A stretch of DNA of 64,000 bases from Valencia hispanica (lineage: Eukaryota > Chordata > Actinopteri > Cyprinodontiformes > Valenciidae): the NCBI GenBank assembly GCA_963556495.2, contig OY747704.1:5878501-5942500 (forward strand), written 5' to 3'. The translations under genes were made by a program, and so were the position numbers. Within the stretch, counting starts at the first letter, position 1, and every line of letters starts with the position of its first letter. Below are positions 33,576 through 44,488 of the stretch, piece by piece. The notes beneath the pieces are model-generated. The model saw only the letters and a list, made by a program, of their open reading frames with translations, was not told the DNA's origin and did no database searches.

Positions 33576-36504
33576 GCTTTAAGTAGTTTGTCACTAAAGA
33601 TCACCATACCCTTGTTACCCCATTGTTGGCCAAATGCCAAGAAAATATGTAGAGTTCAATTTGGATCTACTGTTATAATTATTTCATCTTCATCTGATTA
33701 CAAACTTCAGTTAAAACTTTATTCTTCTCTTTCCAAGTAGAACAATTCTTTGGTAGGTGTCTCATTTCAAGAGTTTTATGAAAATCTACAATTTGGATTA
33801 TTAATTTATCCCCTACAGAGAACATGCCCAACTTCAAGTGAAATAGGAAATCTCTTCCTAACAAATTAGAAAATAATCTCTAGATTTTATGATTATCACA
33901 ACAGGTTTTCCCTGTAGCCAAAATCTATTATTTTAATTTCATTTTCCTAAGAACTCAACTTCAGTTTTAAATGGAAAACAAAATTCCACCAAATTCATAA
34001 TTTTTTCCCATTGGACTTCAATAACTTAATCCAATTTTATTATTCAGTTAATCAGCAACTAATATTTCCATAATGAACATCACATCTTTAATCCTTATTC
34101 ATTACCTTTTTATATATATATATATATATATATATAGGTTCTACAAATTAGCTTATTATTATGATTACATGTGGAACTAATATTGAATTTCGGAGTGCGT
34201 TACTACGTTCCTTACTACGATAATCCCATAACGAACATTTCTTCTCTTATTTGCAATCTCTAACCCAGCACATTACAAGATTGTTTCCTTTCAACATGTA
34301 TCTTATCTGTCATTAAAATGTTAGAAGCAAACATCTGAAACTGCCACTTGTTACAAAGAATAAATTCACGTAGCCACCCAGCTGTCACTTCCCCACAGGA
34401 CCTGTAGACATCCATCTAAATTTCAAAATAAAATCACTCTGCTCATAATCCGTCATTTTAAACCATTTCTTTTCTACTATATGAGAGATCTCACAGACAT
34501 CCCATGAATATCATTAAAAATATTAGCTAAGGTTTTTCTTATTATTATTATTATAGAGTAACAGTTACTGCTGCACTTAAGAAATCCCAACCTTATGTAT
34601 TGAACTGCACTCAGCTAAAACATCCCCCTCATTATCAGCTAGCAGGAGAGGTGTTTTCCTCCTCTTCTGCCTTGGCAGTTGATAACCTTTAACAATTTTG
34701 AAACGCATGATGAATCTGGTTTCAAACAAGTCTTCCTCAGGAAGTCCATTTTACCAATTTCTGTCACAACCCATCACAGTTGGTTTGTTTATTAAGAGAA
34801 AAACTAACAACCCATTGTTGAGGGACAGAAGGGTGTTGTTTATTATCAGAACAGCTCTTCCCTGAGGGGAAGGGGAAAGGTGGTCGGTTGTTTAAGATAA
34901 TTCATTTAAATCACAATAAAGTTTACCTTACTCTTCATAGGATTTTTTAAAATATGTTAGTGAGTTTTCTCTTATTTTATTTTTCTTTCAGCGGAACTTT
35001 AGGAGAAAACAAAGTTTAAAACGTTTTTTTTTTATCCTCCCAGGTGCTAAAAAACACATCTGTTTCATACATTAACCCCCCTTTTTTCCCTGTTTGTTTG
35101 AGACGCCAAATGTCTAATTCTTCAATTTTCATCTTTTAGTTTTATTTTATATCGCAACTACCAAGAAGTACACGAAATTACTCAGTCAATCGTCCTTCAA
35201 ATTCATAATCTTTATTTTAAAGAAATGTATTGTCCTTCCTCTTACAAAATTTTTTACATCTCCTTTAAAATCTTCTTTGCTATTTTTCCCCATATTTCAA
35301 CAAGTTACATTTTACTGTTTTCATTTTTCATTTTTAAATATTTATCATTCTCATGTTAAGGAAGTAAATTCAACTTTTATTTCTCTTTTATCTGATCTAT
35401 TTATCTTATCACAGTGTTATTTACTCAATTTTCAAACCATGAGACTCCGTTCAGCCTACAGCTGTTTCACCATAGAAATCTCCATTCACACACACACACA
35501 CAGTCACACAACCGGTTTATCACACATTAAGATAATTATGTATTTATTATCATGCTTTTCCATTACTAGTATTATTATTTAGATATTTATCATTAGGCCT
35601 ATTTCCAATGAAGATCCCCTGTTGAAAGGGCAGGTTCTACAGTTCTTTTCCAGTCTTGATCAAGTTTTATCAATTTTATCACTGTAATTATTAAAATTAG
35701 AGTAATAATAAGGAGTATTATGAGGAACGTTCCTTGGGGAATTTAAAATCAGACTTAGTTTATTCTCCTATTTCATCTTATTTTATCTTTTATCTAGAGG
35801 AATGAAAAATTTTAGTGATTGTATAGTCTTATATTCCGGTTTTGTGAACCCCTGTCTTGAGTCAATAGACTTCTCTAATCTAAGAACGGTACAAATCCTG
35901 GATCCACACAGGACGTCCCTTGAATGCCCTTCTCTCCGTACGTTAACACCGTCAGGTTTCAGGAGGAAATGGCATACATAAGGATTATGTCGTGTGCCTA
36001 CTTAACTTACACCAACCTAGGGTCGGTACTTTTATTTTTTACTTCTGCTGTTTCGTATTTTTACTGCCTTCAGTGGCGTTCTTTATATCCCTCTGAGGTG
36101 GTTTTAGATTTCACCGATCTAATCCGTTACAACCTTCCCATATAATCAACTGTTTCATACCTATATTATTCCTATTTTATCCCTATTTTATCCCGGGAAG
36201 GCTCAATACCTGACTCCCTTAGTCAGAGGTTTAAAACGTCTTTTAAACCTGAACAGCAGAACTGTACCCTCTCTGTCTTAGTTAGAAATAATTTTAAATG
36301 TAGGGTGCAAAACCAAAATGGTACTCACAAACTCCCCCCTGTGCGAGCGATTCAAACCGAGTCGATCGCAAGGGACCGGCAGAGAAGGTGTCCGGCGGAG
36401 CTAATCAGCTGGCCAGTGAAGCAAGAAAGCAGCCTGGACTTGTAGGTCAGGTGGGGCCCCGTGCAGCCCTCCGGCGAAGACCTTCCCCTGCGCGGACCAA
36501 GCGT
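33576..36504 (-). other. Protease end and non-coding gag/leader region (copy B)
   Basis: 33864-33679 repeats the protease-end block of copy A (MLGRDFLFHLKLG). From there to the primer-binding site there is no open frame over 60 codons on the coding strand. Small indels distinguish it from copy A, for example in the AT microsatellite near 34116-34136. Confidence 0.6.
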
Positions 36505-36519
36505 CGAGTCACGGCACCA
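36505..36519 (-). promoter_or_regulatory. Primer-binding site, tRNA-His type (copy B)
   Basis: CGAGTCACGGCACCA on the + strand, as in copy A, four bases from the LTR. Confidence 0.85.
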
Positions 36520-36523
36520 AAAA

Positions 36524-36943
36524 TGTTAGGTTATTTTAACTCACAGGTTTACCTAGAAAGAAAAGCACGCACAGAGAAGATGTGAAATGTGTTTGCTCAG
36601 CTGAGGGAGAATCATGCAGTAAAAGAAACTGACACACCAGTCGTTGTTCTGATCCAGCAGAGTCTCAAAGATGTTGAGAATCACAGCTTCTATTTATTCA
36701 CACAAACGAACAGATTTCACCACACCCCCATTGTCCATTGTCTTATCTTATCACTATACAACACACAGCAGTACTGTTTCTAACACAATGGCACTTTGTA
36801 GGTTTGTTTGTTTGTTTGTAGGTGCATCCTGTTTGCACATTTCCTTAAGAAGGTTCTTACCCCCACACTAAAAGTTACTTCCCTTAGTCTTGTCACACAA
36901 AGTTAAACAAAAGAACAGACTGCATTTATCACATTCTCCAACA
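36524..36943 (-). repeat. 5' LTR of retrovirus copy B
   Basis: 420 bp, one difference noticed from 31026-31445 (CACTATAC for CACCATAC). Confidence 0.92.
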
Positions 36944-37156
36944 AGCATCCTCTTCATGAGACTGTCATACAACAACAGAGCGTCTTCAGTCGGAGGCTTC
37001 TTCAGTTTCGCTGCAATACAGACGGCTACAAATCCTTCCTGCCCATAGCTATCAACATCTATAACAACTCCTTAAAGAATTAATTATATGAGCTATACCA
37101 ACACTTAATTTCCCTCTGGGATCAATAAAGTATTTTTGAATTGAATTGTATTGAAT
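36944..37156 (+). pseudogene. Jockey/Rex-like LINE, right part and 3' tail
   Basis: This continues the LINE cut at 31025. AGCATCCTCTTCATGAGACT is followed by words for the end of the ORF, a stop near 37082, then AATTTCCCTCTGGGATCAAT and the terminal TTGAATTGAATTG tail. A second, uninterrupted copy of this stretch lies at 59477-59700. Confidence 0.82.
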
Positions 37157-37230
37157 GTTTCACAGTCTGTCGAATATATTTACCAAATGTGTGTGACATA
37201 TCTAGCCTTTCTGATTGGTCTGAAATGCGC

Positions 37231-37490
37231 AGTCAAAATGTAGAGGGTGAGGCAGAAAATACAGTGCCTCACTGATAGAGGCCAGTGCTAAGACCAATAT
37301 GCACAATGGAAAACAAAAGCTCTTCTTCCACACATTTAAAAGACTGTTAACAGTCTTTTAGTAGTCAAAATGTAGAGGGTGAGGCAGAAAATACAGTGCC
37401 TCACTGATAGAGGCCAGTGCTAAGACCAATATGCACAATGGAAAACAGAAGCTCTTCTTCCACACATTTAAAAGACTGTTAACAGTCGAA
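37231..37490. repeat. 132-bp tandem duplication
   Basis: AGTCAAAATGTAGAGGGTGA starts at 37231 and again at 37363. The two copies are nearly identical (for example ACAAAAGC versus ACAGAAGC), the first ending with an extra palindromic extension TTAACAGTCTTTTAG. It lies in the body of the hAT-like element. Confidence 0.88.
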
Positions 37491-38015
37491 AAAATACTAA
37501 AAAATACAAATCGGAATAGAAGAAAACCAAGGCAATGCTGCTCATCATGGATAATCTCCAGTGAAGCGGGCAGATTTTTTAAATGAAGGCAAACAAAGAT
37601 GATTTTTACATGAGAGCGATGGAGATTTTTGTGGAGCAGGATAGGTGCATGCCCTTCAAATGCAAAGAAAAGTAAAATCATACGATTTTCAATTTTATCA
37701 AAAAAATATAAACCAAAATTAATCGTTTTTTTTACAGACTATTAAATATATATATATATATTTTTTTTTTTTTTCTTGCCTTCATATTCTTAAATAGCAT
37801 GGAATTGTTTAAAGCATAATTAAAAGTTGTTAAAACAACAAAACATTCACATTAAGGTAAAAGCTGAAATAAAAGTTCTTAATTTGGGTTTATATCTCAG
37901 ATTCCAGAGGAGTCAGTCAGTGCCTCACCAGTCATGAACGTCACCACACGTCACAGCAAGAGACGGACATGTAGCTTCGAATGCATCATTTGCTTAAAGC
38001 ATAAATGAGCCTTTA

Positions 38016-39440
38016 GCATTGCAGCAATGCAGGGATTGGCAACAATGTAATGTTTTTCTAATGTCCAGGTTCTTAACAACACGTTTCCGATGTATGTAGT
38101 TTAATTACGTAGCCTCTTTAATTAGGAATTTTAATTCCGATATCCACACCCCTTGAATTAAATCAGTGTAAGAACAGTTTGAATACATAAAATGAGTATT
38201 ACTAAACAGAGATCAATTTTAAAGGGTGCAACAATGCTCTGCTTAATTTTAAACCTGGTTTAACTCATTTTAAACCTAGTTCTAGTAATCTCTGATTAGT
38301 GCTAATCTTAATTTAAATTAAACTTTGCTGTGTCTTAACAGGATAACACTCCTGATGAACTAATAGAAGAATGTGAACATCTTAATACATCATAAATATA
38401 CATTGAATCTTCTTAGATATGTTACTGAGACCTTAAAATACAATGAGAGCCAATGTGCTATCAGACAACAGAGAAAGAAAGAAAGATGGTAACTTCATGG
38501 AAAAGTAACGTACTAGTCATAATACAGCAGAACACAGAGTGTTCCACATCATTGATCTCAGTCAACACCCACTATTCAGGCAGTGCATCAAAATTAACAC
38601 ACCTACTGTACTTCAAAGTAATGGCAAAGGAGAGGAATTGATATTCCACCAAATCTCCTTTGTGACTTCACAATAGGACCCGTATAACAGATGTTGAAAA
38701 CTTCAGCATACACTGCCAGGAAAGAAAGAGTGTGACGGCATCTGAAACAATTACATTCCAACTATACTTAGAAAGTTCTATGTTCTGTAGCTCTTTGATA
38801 TCCAACATTTAGAACTCTCCTCCAGGGTATACTGTTCTTGCACTTACTAAATTAGGTGAATTCCACATATGTGGCAGAAGCAGTAAAATATTGATGAGAT
38901 TTTATTAAAACGTAAATTTAATGTTTAATTCAAGTGAGTTGTGGCTGACTGAATATAGCATTGAGAGCTGTTCAGTGTGATTCTGCTCCTTCATCAGATG
39001 AGCAAAGGTAGAGGACATTGGTGTATCTGAATCATGGGAGACCTCTTATGTTTTTATTCTGTCTTATACATTTTACTTTATTGTTATTATGGAGTTATCC
39101 TCAGCACTATCATCTTGTTTAGATGTATACAGGAAACATATTTTGTTTATTAGATCTATTTAGTTTTTATCATCCTTCACAGTTCTCAAAGAACTGTTAT
39201 TAATTGAAGAATTAAATGCTTAATTATGTTTTAGTTTGAATTTAATTTTGACAAAAAAATCCTTAATACTTAAAGTTAAAGTCTTGTCTCAAAAAGTCTT
39301 GTCTTGACTCGGTCGGATAATATGTTCAAAGGACTCTAAATTTCAAATCAAATTCATACTGAATAAATATATTGTAAGATCAGAGATCGCTTTACTTTTT
39401 TTGTTGTTGTTGTCTGTATTTTGGCTGAAGAGGCAAAGAA
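38016..39440. other. Intronic sequence, nothing recognised
   Basis: AT-rich unique-looking sequence, no coding, RNA or mobile-element signature. Confidence 0.4.
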
Positions 39441-39956
39441 ATCCGGTCATAATCTATTTTTACCCGTCCATTTTTAAAATGATAATAATGAAATGTTCAG
39501 CATTTAATTTCCATGTATTTTAATGAAAATTCAATTTGAACAAACTGAACAGAGAATCCACATTGTGCCATCACTATGCCATCACTGTGCATAATGAAGG
39601 CTGAATCTACGCTCGGTTGCCACACTGGAGACTGGAACTACAAGCGCCACTTCAGCCAACGTTTTGAAATATGGGACCATTTCTACAATTGAAATGTTCA
39701 GAATTCTGCAAGACTCTCTGAAGGAGGCTTTTCTTATCGCTTCAGCAGGGGGAAATCCCACACCATGCACTCTTTTTGCATCAGTGGTTAAGCTGCAGTG
39801 ATCTGTAACCGCTGGTCTGTGTTCTGTGCAGTCACAGATGCGCTCCATGCCTCTGTAACTCATTAATGCGCTGTCAGGTCCTTGATTGGGAGATGCATTG
39901 ATTACAGTGTCCAGGTCTGAGATGTTCTTTTTCATAGCATTTCTTTGGTGTCTCAC
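39441..39956 (-). pseudogene. hAT transposase C-terminal fragment
   Basis: The minus-strand frame 39956-39582 ends with LAEVALVVPVSSVATERRFS, the signature of the C-terminal dimerisation region of hAT transposases and of domesticated ZNF862-like proteins. Before it are MRHQRNAMKKN and other less conserved residues. The flanking piece 39441-39560 shares words (TCCGGTCATAATCTATTTTT) with 58740-58860, so both belong to one hAT-related family. There is no N-terminal zinc finger or catalytic core; the fragment is truncated on the right by the DIRS-like element. Confidence 0.68.
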
Positions 39957-42520
39957 TATGGGAATGCCCCAGGTGTGACCTCATCAAAGCTCCTATTACA
40001 CTCTGCCAGCCAGGATTGGCTGGAGATGGGTCTATTGGTGCAGAAGGGGCCAGGCCCCTCCCTCTAGCAGCATATATAGGGCCTGCCCTGAACTGGTGAT
40101 TTATTCAAAAACATCTTCTTGGTACGAGCAGAAGTTCCCTCCGTTTCTCCATAGAGCTGCTGTCTGGCGCCTAGCTTAACTGTCCACAGACTCGAGTGTG
40201 AACTCAGTTGCCGTGTGCTTGGTTCTGGGTTCAGTACTCTTAGACAAACGTACTCCTACTTACTGCTGCAAAACAGAAGTCAGAGTTGCGAAGGTTGCAA
40301 TGAGCTTCACCCGAGTCGAAAAACTCTCCCTGGTAGCAATACTGTCACTGGTGCTAACCCACCTTTTCTTCCACCGAGTAGAAATACTCCCGATGTGCTA
40401 GCTAACGGCAGGCCGCAACACTTACCCTACCTAGCTACAGCCACCCGCTGATTATGGAATCCACAAGGATTACTAATGAAGCGGAGGAAACACCAGAGCC
40501 GCAAACTTGCTCCTGTGAAAATAAAATCTCAAGCTGGTACACTCACCAAATGTGTGTGACGTGCCTCGGTCTCAGACATGCCCAAACTGCCCTTGAGTCT
40601 ACGGAGGAGTGCATTGCAGCCAGTTCTCCCTCAAGGTGCTTCGTCGCCATCTGGCCCGTTAGATTAAGCCGTCCAGAGGCATCCCACTGATGGCTTCGGG
40701 AGCAATTGTCCCAGGAACGGAGAAACACGCGCTCACGCTGCCTCCTGAAGCTCAGCCCTCAACTAGCTGGGGTGAGCTGCTGGACGCTGTTGACCCACTG
40801 GAGACAAGCGGACATCGCCTCACTGCCACCCAACCCAATTATTCCAGGGCTGGCGAGGAAGAGGTCTCCGACGCAGGTTCTAACAAAGAGGAGGAGGATT
40901 ACCCCCCTCTGACGCTGTCTGGTCGGGCTGCACAGCCTGCATCTTCCGGTGCTGCTCAGGGTGGTGATGGTGACTCATTTTCAGCTGCCGTGGATTTTGA
41001 CCTACAAGACGTGTGTAAACGCGCCGCGGCCAAACTCAACATCCAGTGGCCTGAAGTTCAGGCTGAGGTGGTGCGATCTTGTTACGACGGGAAGAAGTTA
41101 CAGAAGGCTAAGAGAATGAGAAGACACCTCATGCCGTTCTTCTCGTAACTTCTTGAGGAACTTGCCATCTCCTGGCACTCCAAGCCTTATTGAGACAAAC
41201 ATCCAGTGGCATGCAGCTCAGCGTTGGACTGCAGGAGGACAGATGACCATGGTCTCAGGCAGATGCCCCCAGTTGAACCCGTCAAGGCGGCGCACCTTCA
41301 CCCGTAGGCCCCCATGTCCTCTGGCGGGCCTGCCTTCCTCTCCAGGGCGGATCAGTTTCGGTCCAGTCTGACAGAGAAGTCCTACAAAGTGGCTGCTCTG
41401 TCTGTAAGGGCCCTGAGCTCTACGTCACTGCTTATTGCCTTTCAGGCCGAGCTGTAGGAGGAGATGACTGCTTCACCTGATGCTGCGTTGTGGGAAGAGG
41501 TGTGCATCATCACTGATCACTGCCTTCATCTCCTCAAGGTGGCGGTCTCTCAGCGCCAGACCTATCTTCAGTCTTCAGGGTCCCACAGCTGCCTAAATCA
41601 AGGGCCGGTCCCCAGGCTCCGCGGAGGGCAGCACCCACTCGGGACAGAGTGGTCTATCAGTCCCCTGTCACCAAGGACGGCGGAGAGGGAAAATGCACAG
41701 ACTCAGATTGGATTCTGAAAATAATAAGCCGGGGTTACAGGCTGCAGTTCGCTGTGCAGCCCTGGGTGTTCAATGGCGGGATTTAGTCACATGTAGATAG
41801 AGAAGCAGCTCATTTCCTACAGGAAAAGATTTCTTCTTTATTGGAGAAAAGAGTGATAAGGGAGGTCCCTCCCGATCACACTCAGAGCAGTTTTTATTTG
41901 AGGTATTTCCTCATGCCAAAGAAGGGCAGTCGTGGGATGAGAGCGATTTTGGACCTTAGGGGTTTAAACAGGCACCTCAGGTCATACAAGTTCAGGATGC
42001 CCAATCACGCACCTCTGCTGCGCTTCCTCCACCCAGGCGATTGGTTTGGATCGATCTACCTGAAGGATGAGTATTTTCACATCCCAGTCTACCCTCAGGA
42101 AATACCTCCAATTTGCATTTCAGGGAAAATGTTACAAGTACCTCGTCCTTCCCTTCAGCCTCTCTCTTAGCCCGAGAGTGTTTGTGGGGGGGGGGAATCT
42201 ACGCCTGCATCTGCTGGCTCGCCGATTAATAATTTGGAGTAGCAGTTATTTTCTGTCACAGAGAGGCACTTATGTTTCCGGGGTACTAAACCGGGGGGGA
42301 CAGACCTGCTCTCCAGGGGAAGGTCCCTGTATGCAGACTGGAGGCTACATCCCGAGGTGGTCAGGATGGTCTCGGACAGGCCTCTGTGGACCTATTCGCC
42401 TCACAGTAGAACACCCAGTGTCCCCTGTTCTTTTCTCTGCACGATCAGTTGCTCCCCTGGGCATAGATGTCTTTGCTCATGGCTGGCCGCGGCTCCTACT
42501 TTATGCCCCCCAGAGGACCT
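39953..42520 (+). mobile_element. Degraded DIRS1-like retroelement
   Basis: It begins near TCTCACTATGGGAATGCCCC and has a TATA-like CATATATAGGGCC near 40070, as in the terminal repeats of fish DIRS elements. Downstream come gag-like pieces, then reverse transcriptase and RNase H blocks in the DIRS order (see separate entries). No tyrosine recombinase or methyltransferase-like region and no right terminal repeat are visible; at about 42520 it gives way to L2 sequence. Sense orientation to the channel gene. Confidence 0.75.
40454..41148 (+). pseudogene. DIRS-like gag remnant
   Basis: Two frames: 40454-40690 with a Cys-rich block (CSCENK, HQMCVTCLGLRHAQTAL), and 40690-41148 with an acidic middle part and VCKRAAAKLNIQWPEVQAEV followed by YDGKKLQKAKRMRRHLMPFF. 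Both blocks are typical of the first ORF of fish DIRS1-like elements. A frameshift near 40680 separates them, and the frame stops at 41148, earlier than in intact elements. Confidence 0.7.
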
Positions 42521-42522
42521 GA
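41464..42522 (+). pseudogene. DIRS-like reverse transcriptase/RNase H remnant
   Basis: From 41841 the + strand reads KRVIREVPPDHTQSSFYLRY, FLMPKKGSRGMRAILDLRGL, YKFRMPNHAPLLRF and DWFGSIYLKDEYFHIPV, the first blocks of DIRS reverse transcriptase (usual LKDAYFHIP here LKDEYFHIP). It shifts frame near 42110 to YLVLPFSLSLSPRVF. After a gap in which the catalytic DD block is absent, 42240-42520 retains a terminal RNase H-like part (LGIDVFAHGWPRLLLYA). Several frameshifts and deletions make it dead. Confidence 0.75.
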
Positions 42523-42529
42523 GTGGTAG

Positions 42530-43170
42530 ATAGTAAAAGTATGTTGAAGTCTATTCTCTGAGTTATAGGGAGCCAGTGTAAGGACTTTAGAACTTTAGAA
42601 CTTTTAGAACTTTAGAACTGTGGTGATGTGCTCTACTTTCCTGGTCCTAGTGAGGACACAGGAAGCAGCGTTCTGGATCAGAGACAGCTGTCCAATTGAC
42701 TTTTTAGGCAGACCTGTGAGGACACCGTTGCAGGATTCAATCAGACTAAAGATAAACGCAAGGATGAGTTTTTCGAGGTCCCATTGCAACATCAGTCCTT
42801 TAATCCTATAAATGTTCTTCAGATGATAGAAGGCTGACCTTGTTATTGCCTTTATGTAACCCTGGAGGTTCAGGTCTGAGTCCCTCACGACACCTAAATT
42901 TCGGGCCTGATCAGAATTTTCTAGATGAATTAACTGACGCTTTGTGCTGACTCTTGATTGTTCCTCTTTAGGTCTGAAAGTCATTACTTCTGTTTTGTTT
43001 CTGTTCAGCTGGAGAAAGTTATGGCACATCCATCCATTGATTTGCTCGATGCATTTACTTAGGGTTTGGATGGGTTCAAAGTCACCTGGTGACATCGTAA
43101 TGTAGAGCTGAGTATCATCTGGATAGTTGTAGTAGTTAATATTATTGGTTGTTATAATCTGGGCTAGTGA
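42530..43170 (-). pseudogene. L2-type LINE reverse transcriptase fragment
   Basis: The minus-strand frame 43176-42604 encodes 190 residues with NYPDDTQLYITMSPGDFEPI (catalytic motif, normally YADD, here YPDD), WMCHNFLQLNRNKTEVMTF, ARNLGVVRDSDLNLQGYIKA and GLPKKSIGQLSLIQNAA. This is the palm and thumb part of an L2-like reverse transcriptase. The Ala-to-Pro change in the catalytic loop and truncation at both sides show a dead copy. The end near 42560-42610 has a short TTTAGAAC repeat. Related C-terminal sequence is at 19598-20345. Confidence 0.85.
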
Positions 43171-43174
43171 GAGC

Positions 43175-43445
43175 ATCCATCCATCCGTCGATTTTCTTCC
43201 GCTTATCCGGGGTTAGGTCGCGAGGGCAGCAGCTTAAGCAAAGAAACCCAGACTTCCCTCTTCCCAGCCACTTGTTCCAGCTCCTCAGGAGGAATCCCAA
43301 GGCGTTCCCAGGCCAGCCGAGAAACAAAGTCACTCCAGTGTGTCCTTGGTCTTCCCCTGTGCCTCCTCCCGGTGGGACGTGCCCGAAACACCTCACCATG
43401 AGGCATCCTGACCAGATGACCGAGCCACCTGAACTGTGGGAGCAT
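43175..43445 (-). pseudogene. RTE/Rex-like LINE 3' end fragment
   Basis: 80 codons on the minus strand with FRWLGHLVRMPHGEVFRARP, TGRRHRGRPRTHW, DFVSRLAWERLGIPPEELEQ and LLKLLPSRPNPG, the very C-terminus of the same LINE family as at 11085-11800. It ends in the TGGATGGATG-type tail (seen as CCATCCATCC on the + strand near 43180). Confidence 0.85.
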
Positions 43446-43649
43446 GTAAAAATCAAAGAAGAGGGGCCCCAGGACGTAGCCCTGGAATACCGCAGAGAAA
43501 CAGATCTGCAGCCCTCAGTTCCCCGAAAGATGACGCAGCCCTCAATTCCCCCAAAGACGACGCAGCCCCTGGGACCAGTCAAGGTCACCAGGAGAAATCC
43601 ATCCATATGAAGTGGACACATAAGAAAGTATGAACCCCCCCCCCAGCAA

Positions 43650-44319
43650 ATGTTCTCATCATACATGATGGATCGATTAATGGTATTGAAGATTTTTGTA
43701 TCCAGAACACTGGTGTTATCAGCTACCCCAAGAGTACAGTGAGAGAAATAAAAAAAATCCAGACAATCTTAGAACAACACCCTAAGCTGGAAAAACTTGT
43801 TATCCACGCAGGTGCAACTGATTTTGCCAAGAAACAGTCAGAGATTCTAAAAATATACTTCTCTGATCTGCTACAGAGACTTAATGGACCTAACATAAAC
43901 ATCTTTATCAGCGGTCCAGTCCCTGAAGGAAAAGATGAAAGGTATAGTAGACCTCACATGCTCCATAAATGGTTGAAGAGATAATCTGTTGGAAAATCGA
44001 TCCCATTGATTAATAACTTTAAAATATTTTGATGTGCCAAACACTTGTTCAAGGTAAACCAACATTATCTTAACAGAACTGCACTAAGACTTTTGACCTC
44101 AAATATTATTTTTAATAAACACTTGTTAAAGCACCCGATAGCTGACCTCGAAGCATGGCCTGTGGATACTATCAGAGAACAAACATTTCCCTAACACATC
44201 AAGTGAAGATTACATCATCACCAGCACAGACAGATGCATGACCCTCAGAGATCAACAAAGAACAAACACTTTCTACATCACAAGCAAAGCATCTGCATCG
44301 CTCAGGAAAGTGTTCTTCA
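43650..44319 (+). pseudogene. L2-type LINE ORF1 with SGNH esterase blocks, left part
   Basis: The + strand reads NVLIIHDGSING (Ser block) near 43660, then from 43739 a 81-codon frame with LEKLVIHAGATDFAKKQSEI (block III) and NIFISGPVPEG, then a broken frame with NRTALRLLTSNI near 44070. This is the same esterase ORF1 type as at 406-1290, in the sense orientation. Frame breaks follow 43984. At 44319 the L1-type LINE interrupts it; L2 sequence resumes at 50782. Confidence 0.75.
44304..44319 (+). repeat. Left target-site duplication of the full-length L1-type LINE
   Basis: AGGAAAGTGTTCTTCA, repeated with one T/C difference at 50766-50781 after the A-tail. Confidence 0.85.
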
Positions 44320-44488
44320 GAGCTGAGATGAGCTGCTGCGACAGCTGAGATGAGCTGCTGCTGAGATCTCGCGAGAGCTGTGCGTAAGTAATATGGCGGT
44401 AAACTGGTAAAACAAACAAACTCGGGTAAAAACAAACGATAACATTCGAGCCAAATATAGCAAACGTTTAATAATAATAACCATTATT

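Larger units (their letters stand above)
31021..36948 (-). mobile_element. Endogenous retrovirus copy B, defective (LTR to LTR 31026-36943)
   Basis: Same subfamily and orientation as copy A, but an independent insertion: LTRs of 420 bp (31026-31445 and 36524-36943) with one C/T difference noticed, and its own 5-bp duplication AGCAT (31021-31025 and 36944-36948). The uninterrupted site survives in the related LINE copy at 59477-59493. The interior (about 5.1 kb) aligns with copy A throughout and has the same large gaps (no gag, no reverse transcriptase), so the defects predate both insertions. The LTRs lack a 34-bp segment present in copy A. Confidence 0.9.
30274..37964. mobile_element. hAT-like element (ends 30282-37956) inside the Harbinger-like element
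   Basis: The left end CAGTGACGTGCGG and the right end (read backwards CTGTGACGTGTGG) match at 11 of 13 positions. They are flanked by CAAGCAAC (30274-30281) and CAAGAGAC (37957-37964), six of eight alike. The flanking subterminal parts share GTGAGGCAGTACCTCAC-like words. It holds LINE sequence, retrovirus copy B and a local tandem duplication. Confidence 0.62.
29879..38015. mobile_element. Outer Harbinger-like element (ends 29882-38012) hosting a nest of insertions
   Basis: AGGCTCATTTATGCT at 29882 and its inverted copy AGCATAAATGAGCCT ending at 38012 form 15-bp inverted ends, flanked on both sides by TTA, a 3-bp target duplication as in PIF/Harbinger elements. About 400 bp of its own sequence is seen at the left and 50 bp at the right; the rest is occupied by the hAT-like element at 30282-37956. 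No transposase of its own is visible. Confidence 0.7.
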
